From: Neisseria perflava
GTDB lineage: Bacteria; Pseudomonadota; Gammaproteobacteria; Burkholderiales; Neisseriaceae
Assembly (NCBI RefSeq): GCF_002863305.2
Contig: NZ_CP136962.1
Span: 744,001 to 808,000 of the forward strand
Length of the DNA: 64,000 nucleotides
Direction: 5' to 3'
The position numbers and the translations under genes are program-made. This document shows, piece by piece, positions 60,076 through 64,000 of this stretch. The notes beneath the pieces were generated by a model. The model was not told the origin of the DNA and did no database searches. It was given only the letters and a program-made list of their open reading frames with translations. Position 1 is the stretch's first letter; every line of letters begins with the position of its first letter.

Positions 60076-60108
60076 AAAAGGCCGTCTGAAATTTTCAGAC
60101 GGCCTTTT
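60076..60108. terminator. DUS inverted-repeat terminator
   Basis: AAAAGGCCGTCTGAAA and TTTCAGACGGCCTTTT; adjoins the GTAAGTGATTG end of copy D. Confidence 0.8.
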
Positions 60109-60168
60109 ACTATTGGGCTTCATTAAAATAAAATACCATTAAGCTACTTACGATGGTCTTTCTGATAT

Positions 60169-61375
60169 TTATCTAAATCTAAATGAAGGGATAACAAGCA
60201 AGTCCCCTCCGTCATCCCTGCTGATTAGTCTCCACAAAGTCTGCGCCAGCAAATCTTCAGGCTTGGGCACATCAGGAAAAGGCTTTCCTCTTTCCAAATG
60301 TATAGCTTCCCCATTATGGTTGAACGGCTGCCATACTCCGCTGTATGGCACACGGACGGTTTCGCCGTTTTCCACCAGTATCGGCGCAGTTTTAACGGCT
60401 TTTACCGCCGGGTTCAATACGCCATCCTTCATATTCGGGTTGTCCCAGCGGTGTGTCCAGTAATAGGTTTTGACGGCATCAAAATGGGGCGCGTCGTAAA
60501 GGTGGTGCAGGCGGTTGGGAACGGCTTTGATGACCGGCCTTAAGGCTTCGTTCAATGCCTGGTAATTCAAAGGCAGCGGTTCTCCGGCATCTCCGACGTC
60601 GGGCAGTTCGTCGATTCTGATGGCGGAAACGCCGTTTGCCTGCGTTTTGACCTATTGCTCCGCCAGCCGCGCCCATACCTGCGGCTCGATACGAATGAAT
60701 AGGGATTTGCCTAGAATGGTGTACCAAGCGATGCTTTTAGCTGCATCCTTATAATCCCTTAATCCTGCATAAGCATTGCAGTTGGGCATCACATTATAGT
60801 AATGGGTGGCAACCTGGTATTCGTGCGGCTCCCATTCGTCGGGATCATAGGGCAAAATACATTCTAATCCCGCGTAGCCGTGCAGCACGTCGAATTGTGC
60901 GCACAGGTAATCCACCCACTCTTCAAATTCCGCCCGTTTGGTTTCATCCTTCAGCCAACCTATGGGAAAGGCCAAACTCAAATAGCTGAGGAGATTGTAT
61001 TCGAGTTCTCCTGTCAGAGATGTGGTCAGAGTGGAGCAATGGTAGTCCGGGGCATAATCGCTTTTTCTTTCCGAACTAATATGGGCTTCTAATCTTTCAT
61101 CCCATTGGGCTGTTTTTTGGCTTTTCTCCATACTTTTTTTCAAATTTCGCAGCACTGAATTTGACAAATCTTTGATGTTCTTCAAAGAACAAACCGTTCA
61201 GATACTCGTCATATTGCGCTTGATATCTTTTGAACACATCCAATACGTTCCGCTGCCCACTTTCACTCCCGCCGCCGTAGAAATATATAGTAATGCCCAA
61301 CCCCATCTTGGCATACAGCCTGTGTTCGTCGTCGTACAGTTCGCAACGCTGCGCATTAAACATAATGTTGTTCAA
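60169..61375 (-). pseudogene. type VI immunity family protein (DUF3396), frameshift plus nonsense
   Basis: Three pieces of one ~400-residue DUF3396 protein. The N-terminal piece (61375-61097) reads FNAQRCELYDDEHRLYAKMG, GITIYFYGGGSESG, FVKFSAAKFEKKYGEKPKNS and stops at PMG. A +1-shifted frame continues WDERLEAHISSERKSDYAPD to an in-frame TAG (60652-60654) after WARLAEQ, and the same frame then goes on VKTQANGVSAIRIDELPDVG to 60169, ending with PEDLLAQTLWRLISRDDGGD. The open frame extends upstream of 61375 (KIFDLYIGSNIPPQEQKNRL), but no start codon remains where a DUS hairpin abuts. Non-functional unless recoded. Confidence 0.82.
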
Positions 61376-61432
61376 ACGATTTTTTTGTTCTTGAGGGGGT
61401 ATGTTTGATCCAATATAGAGGTCGAATATTTT

Positions 61433-61464
61433 AGGCCGTCTGAAAACCGTTTTCAGACGGCCTT
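61433..61464. terminator. DUS inverted-repeat terminator
   Basis: AGGCCGTCTGAAAAC and GTTTTCAGACGGCCT arms, after the first Imm52-like gene. Confidence 0.75.
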
Positions 61465-61755
61465 CCTATCAATGAAACGGAACATGATCAAAAAACAGGT
61501 AATAGCCCTTTTTCCCATAATGCGATTTCCAAAAAATTGGCTTTCTGCACATGCTCGGCATTGAAAGAGGTAAACCACTCGTCTCGGTTGCTGACAACTA
61601 AGGTATTTTTGCCGTCTATGTCGATGGCCTCCGCCGTGTCGGGAATATCGCTTTGTCCGATTTTGTGCGGCAGTCCTATCATCCATGCACAAGTCCCGCG
61701 GTGAGGGAAGACAGCGTAGCTGCCTTCGTAGTAGTCGGGGGAGGTGGGGGAGCGT
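61433..61755 (-). repeat. recent duplication, copy 1 (pairs with 62502-62825)
   Basis: About 320 bp covering the terminator and the last ~85 codons of the Imm52-like gene are near-identical to 62502-62825, differing at only scattered positions. The duplication also includes the ~60 bp to the left (AATCGTTTGA, TTCTTGAGGGG region). Confidence 0.85.
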
Positions 61756-62321
61756 ATATCGAAATTGCCGTCCGCTAAAGTAATACTGTCCACGGGATAG
61801 TGCTTATAAGCCAGCCTGATCAGTTCGATTAAATCCTGTTTGCTGTAATACGGTTTTTTATCGGGTTCTTTGCGTAGGAGGTCAAAATATATTCCCAATC
61901 TGTCAAATTTTTCGTCGGCATAATCGGTATCCAGTAGTCTGAGTTTGTGCGTATAGCTAAACTGAAATTTGCGGACATCTAAAGCTTTGCCATCCATAAT
62001 GGCATTTAACAGTACCTGTATATCGTTGCTTTCATTACTTTTCGCTATTTGGTACAGAACCGAATCAAATTCACGCATCAAACTGTATTGGACGATTTTT
62101 TTCTCCCGCTTCAAATAATCAACCCATGACCAATCGTCATCCTCACATGGCTGAATATGTCGACTGACATCTAGCAAAAAAAATCTGAGTTTTTGCAGAT
62201 AGGTATCCAAGGCGAGGGTTTTGTTTCCCGTATAGTTTGGATGGATGCGGATGCGTAAATAATAGGTGTTGTGATCTTCAAAATCTTTTAAATCATCAAA
62301 CGACGAAACAAATTTCAACAT
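61488..62321 (-). CDS. Imm52-like immunity protein, copy 1
   Basis: A 277-residue cytosolic protein. The first ~190 residues are specific (LKFVSSFDDLKDFEDHNTYY, DLIELIRLAYKHYPVDSITL), and the last ~85 (SPTSPDYYEGSYAVFPHRGT, CAWMIGLPHKIGQSDIPDTA, TLVVSNRDEWFTSFNAEHV) are nearly identical to copy 2. Imm52 family named from memory; it is known to pair with Tox-REase-5 toxins, matching the effector at the right edge. Start at 62321 with AAGGAA upstream. Confidence 0.72.
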   Translation of the reverse strand: MLKFVSSFDDLKDFEDHNTYYLRIRIHPNYTGNKTLALDTYLQKLRFFLLDVSRHIQPCEDDDWSWVDYLKREKKIVQYSLMREFDSVLYQIAKSNESNDIQVLLNAIMDGKALDVRKFQFSYTHKLRLLDTDYADEKFDRLGIYFDLLRKEPDKKPYYSKQDLIELIRLAYKHYPVDSITLADGNFDIRSPTSPDYYEGSYAVFPHRGTCAWMIGLPHKIGQSDIPDTAEAIDIDGKNTLVVSNRDEWFTSFNAEHVQKANFLEIALWEKGLLPVF

Positions 62322-62343
62322 AACAATTCCTTAATTAAATGGT

Positions 62344-62460
62344 TCAGGCACAAATATTCGGATTGTCATCGCACCATTGCTTCAATTCTTTCTGCTGTTT
62401 TTTCTCCTGCTTCAACCGTTCTTCACGGTCTTTGCTGTCTTCAAACGATTTTTTTGTTCT
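62344..62460 (-). pseudogene. orphan effector tail
   Basis: A short open stretch with no start encodes KSFEDSKDREERLKQEKKQQ, then KELKQWCDDNPNICA and a stop. It resembles the charged tail of the effector at 63421 (HTPFEDKEERDKRRRELQEY, YRNNPDLPDVSI). Its left part overlaps a displaced DUF3396 N-terminal segment (KIFDLYIGQSMTPQEQKNRL, in another frame). It marks a recombination joint where an effector 3' end came in with its immunity gene. Confidence 0.7.
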
Positions 62461-62501
62461 TGAGGGGTCATGCTTTGTCCTATGTAGAGGTCGAATATTT
62501 T

Positions 62502-62534
62502 AGGCCGTCTGAAAAACCGTTTTCAGACGGCCTT
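62502..62534. terminator. DUS inverted-repeat terminator
   Basis: AGGCCGTCTGAAAAA and GTTTTCAGACGGCCT arms, after the second Imm52-like gene. Confidence 0.75.
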
Positions 62535-62825
62535 CCTATCAATGAAACGGAACATGATCAAAAAACAGGTAATAGCCCTTTTTCCCATAATGCGATTTCC
62601 AAAAAATTGGCTTTCTGCACATGTTCGGCATTGAAAGAGGTAAACCACTCGTCTCGGTTGCTGACAACTAAGGTATTTTTGCCGTCTATGTCGATAGCCT
62701 CCGCCGTGTCGGGAATATCGCTTTGACCGATTTTGTGCGGCAGTCCTATCATCCATGCACAAGTCCCGCGGTGTGGGAAGACAGCGTAGCTGCCTTCGTA
62801 ATAGTCGGGGGACGTGGGGAAACGT
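62502..62825 (-). repeat. recent duplication, copy 2 (pairs with 61433-61755)
   Basis: Same ~320-bp block as 61433-61755, starting in the DUS hairpin and ending just after the codons for PTSPDYYEG. Confidence 0.85.
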
Positions 62826-63403
62826 ATATTGAAAATGTCGTCGTCTATTTCGACCAAGGTAACGGGATAATGTCTGTAAATCAGTCTGACTATATCGATA
62901 ATGTCTTTTTTGTTTAGCAACGGTTTTCTGTCTTCATGACGCCATACGCCGTGAAATGAAAGTTCCAAACGGTTATGTTTTTTCAGCATACAATCTGTTT
63001 TAAGTTGGGTATGATAACTGGCAATAATCAAATCCTTATCATCCAAGCTGTCTCCGTATGCGAAAGTATAGAGATCGATATTAGGGAAAACTATTTCATC
63101 GTTATCATCCTCTGCATTAAGCTTGATCATCTTTTGACAGAGTACTTCCATATCTTGGGGTAAATGGAGGGTAATAATCTTTTTTTGTCTTCTGGAATAT
63201 TCATACCAAAATAAATTCCCATATTTTAGAACATGGATATTATGTCTAATATCGGCAAAAAACTTTTCCATATTTTCCAAGGAAAAACGGATTGTCTCAT
63301 TTTTATCATATACATCTTCCTGCTTCATATAGGCTCGTATGCGGTAGGTGATTTTTTGTTCATCCTCAGGCAAGTCATTAAATCCAGAAACAAACTTTAA
63401 CAT
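62558..63403 (-). CDS. Imm52-like immunity protein, copy 2
   Basis: A 281-residue paralogue of copy 1, with a divergent N-terminal ~195 residues (LKFVSGFNDLPEDEQKITYR, IIDIVRLIYRHYPVTLVEID) and a near-identical C-terminal ~85. It lies 17 bp after the Tox-REase-5-like effector gene, so it is the most likely cognate antidote. Start preceded by AAGGAAAT. Confidence 0.75.
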   Translation of the reverse strand: MLKFVSGFNDLPEDEQKITYRIRAYMKQEDVYDKNETIRFSLENMEKFFADIRHNIHVLKYGNLFWYEYSRRQKKIITLHLPQDMEVLCQKMIKLNAEDDNDEIVFPNIDLYTFAYGDSLDDKDLIIASYHTQLKTDCMLKKHNRLELSFHGVWRHEDRKPLLNKKDIIDIVRLIYRHYPVTLVEIDDDIFNIRFPTSPDYYEGSYAVFPHRGTCAWMIGLPHKIGQSDIPDTAEAIDIDGKNTLVVSNRDEWFTSFNAEHVQKANFLEIALWEKGLLPVF

Positions 63404-63420
63404 TTTAATTTCCTTTTAAG

Positions 63421-64000
63421 TTAAATAGACACATCAGGTAGATCAGGATTATTTCGATAATATTCTTGTAGTTCACGTCTTCTTTTATCCCGTTCTTCTT
63501 TATCTTCAAAGGGAGTATGATGAACACTGATAGAATTTTTGGCAAATGCTTTAATATCAATAAGCTTTGTAAAAATCTTGTAAGTTTTTATCTCTTTTAA
63601 ATGCCATTCAAGCTTAATTTCTTTACCTCCCGTCAGCTGACGCTTCTTAATGATGATTTGTTCTTGCTTTTTTAGTTGTTTGACAAATCCTTTAACTACG
63701 CTTTCCCAAATCCTCTCTCCATTCTTAATCCGGTCAATCCAATCATACCGGCCTTTGGCTTCAGCCAAGGTGCAGTAATCCTGCCAAAAACCATCCCATC
63801 TGTTGTAACCGCCAAAAGACCATTCTGTCAGTAACCCACCTTCATGAATAAAAGCAAATGAAGCCTTCATGTTGGCAATATAAAGCTGGTACTCCACCCA
63901 AGGTTTAAACTTACTTTGTTTAACAAAAAACGGTTTCCCCTCACACCGTACCGAAGGTAGGCAGCGACAGTCCTTCTTCCGATTCCTCGCACTTTCCTCC
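63421..64000 (-). CDS. restriction-endonuclease-fold toxin (Tox-REase-5-like), C-terminal part, 5' end beyond the window
   Basis: Only the last ~193 codons are inside the window; the frame stays open to base 64000 (CRCLPSVRCEGKPFFVKQ upstream of the first Met at 63897). The nuclease core is GGLLTEWSFGGYNRWDGFWQ with DYCTLAEAKGRYDW: an Asp in WDGF followed by the E-A-K motif, the PD-(D/E)xK signature, and then a long helix. A later strand LEWHLKEIKTYKIF and a charged tail follow. Likely a DNase delivered by a VgrG, Rhs or other carrier N-terminal domain not visible here. Followed by its immunity genes. Confidence 0.8.
   Translation of the reverse strand, partial: EESARNRKKDCRCLPSVRCEGKPFFVKQSKFKPWVEYQLYIANMKASFAFIHEGGLLTEWSFGGYNRWDGFWQDYCTLAEAKGRYDWIDRIKNGERIWESVVKGFVKQLKKQEQIIIKKRQLTGGKEIKLEWHLKEIKTYKIFTKLIDIKAFAKNSISVHHTPFEDKEERDKRRRELQEYYRNNPDLPDVSI

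Overview
The window is a chromosomal segment of a commensal Neisseria. The 10-base DNA uptake sequence (DUS) GCCGTCTGAA occurs dozens of times, mostly as the 12-mer AGGCCGTCTGAA (AG-DUS dialect, typical of the N. subflava/N. flavescens group from memory) and often as inverted pairs that act as terminators. Meningococcal-type gene orders are also present: prpB-prpC-acnD-prpF-ackA and recO-pdxJ-acpS. No rRNA, tRNA or CRISPR was seen.

Region 1 (1-13.7 kb) is accessory and mosaic. It starts with an acyl-CoA thioesterase and an IS5-family remnant. A redox and regulator block follows: GST, Ohr, AraC, LysR, MdaB, an aldo/keto reductase fragment, OsmC, thioredoxin, and an ArsR-Old Yellow Enzyme pair. 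This block carries Haemophilus-type uptake sequences and a three-copy composite of an USS-like core and a DUS. Next come an NmrA-like protein and an ABC transporter with a fused permease/binding protein, bracketed by Eikenella-dialect DUS-like words, then a broken quinone-oxidoreductase gene.

Region 2 (13.7-23.8 kb) is a type VI secretion (T6SS) effector island: vgrG, a 1506-aa Rhs toxin without an evident PAAR domain, its overlapping immunity gene, and further orphan immunity-like genes separated by Rhs tip fragments. A ~270-bp AT-rich non-coding element precedes vgrG. Copies or parts recur near 9.0 kb, 23.7 kb and, inverted, 59.9 kb.

Region 3 (23.8-56.6 kb) is core chromosome: hom, MTA/MTI phosphorylase, an AI-2E family transporter, purM, ackA, the methylcitrate cycle (prpF, acnD, prpC, prpB), a Nudix protein, acpS-pdxJ-recO, a patatin lipoprotein, queH, nrdA/nrdB with a 2Fe-2S ferredoxin nearby, satP, aroD, uvrC and gyrA. 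Notable points are a candidate leader peptide and attenuator before prpB, a correctly spaced pair of NrdR-box-like sites before nrdA, an AT-rich unknown gene between nrdA and nrdB, and isoleucine at GyrA position 91, a fluoroquinolone-resistance position.

Region 4 (56.6-64 kb) is a second T6SS-related island, all on the minus strand. It begins at a hairpin MITE whose ends match the IS5-family remnant. It contains DUF3304-like and Sel1-type immunity candidates, a Tli4-like protein, a degenerate DUF3396 immunity gene, and two Imm52-like genes with near-identical 3' halves downstream of a restriction-endonuclease-fold toxin that runs off the window. T6SS core genes are not in the window, so these islands probably depend on a T6SS encoded elsewhere.
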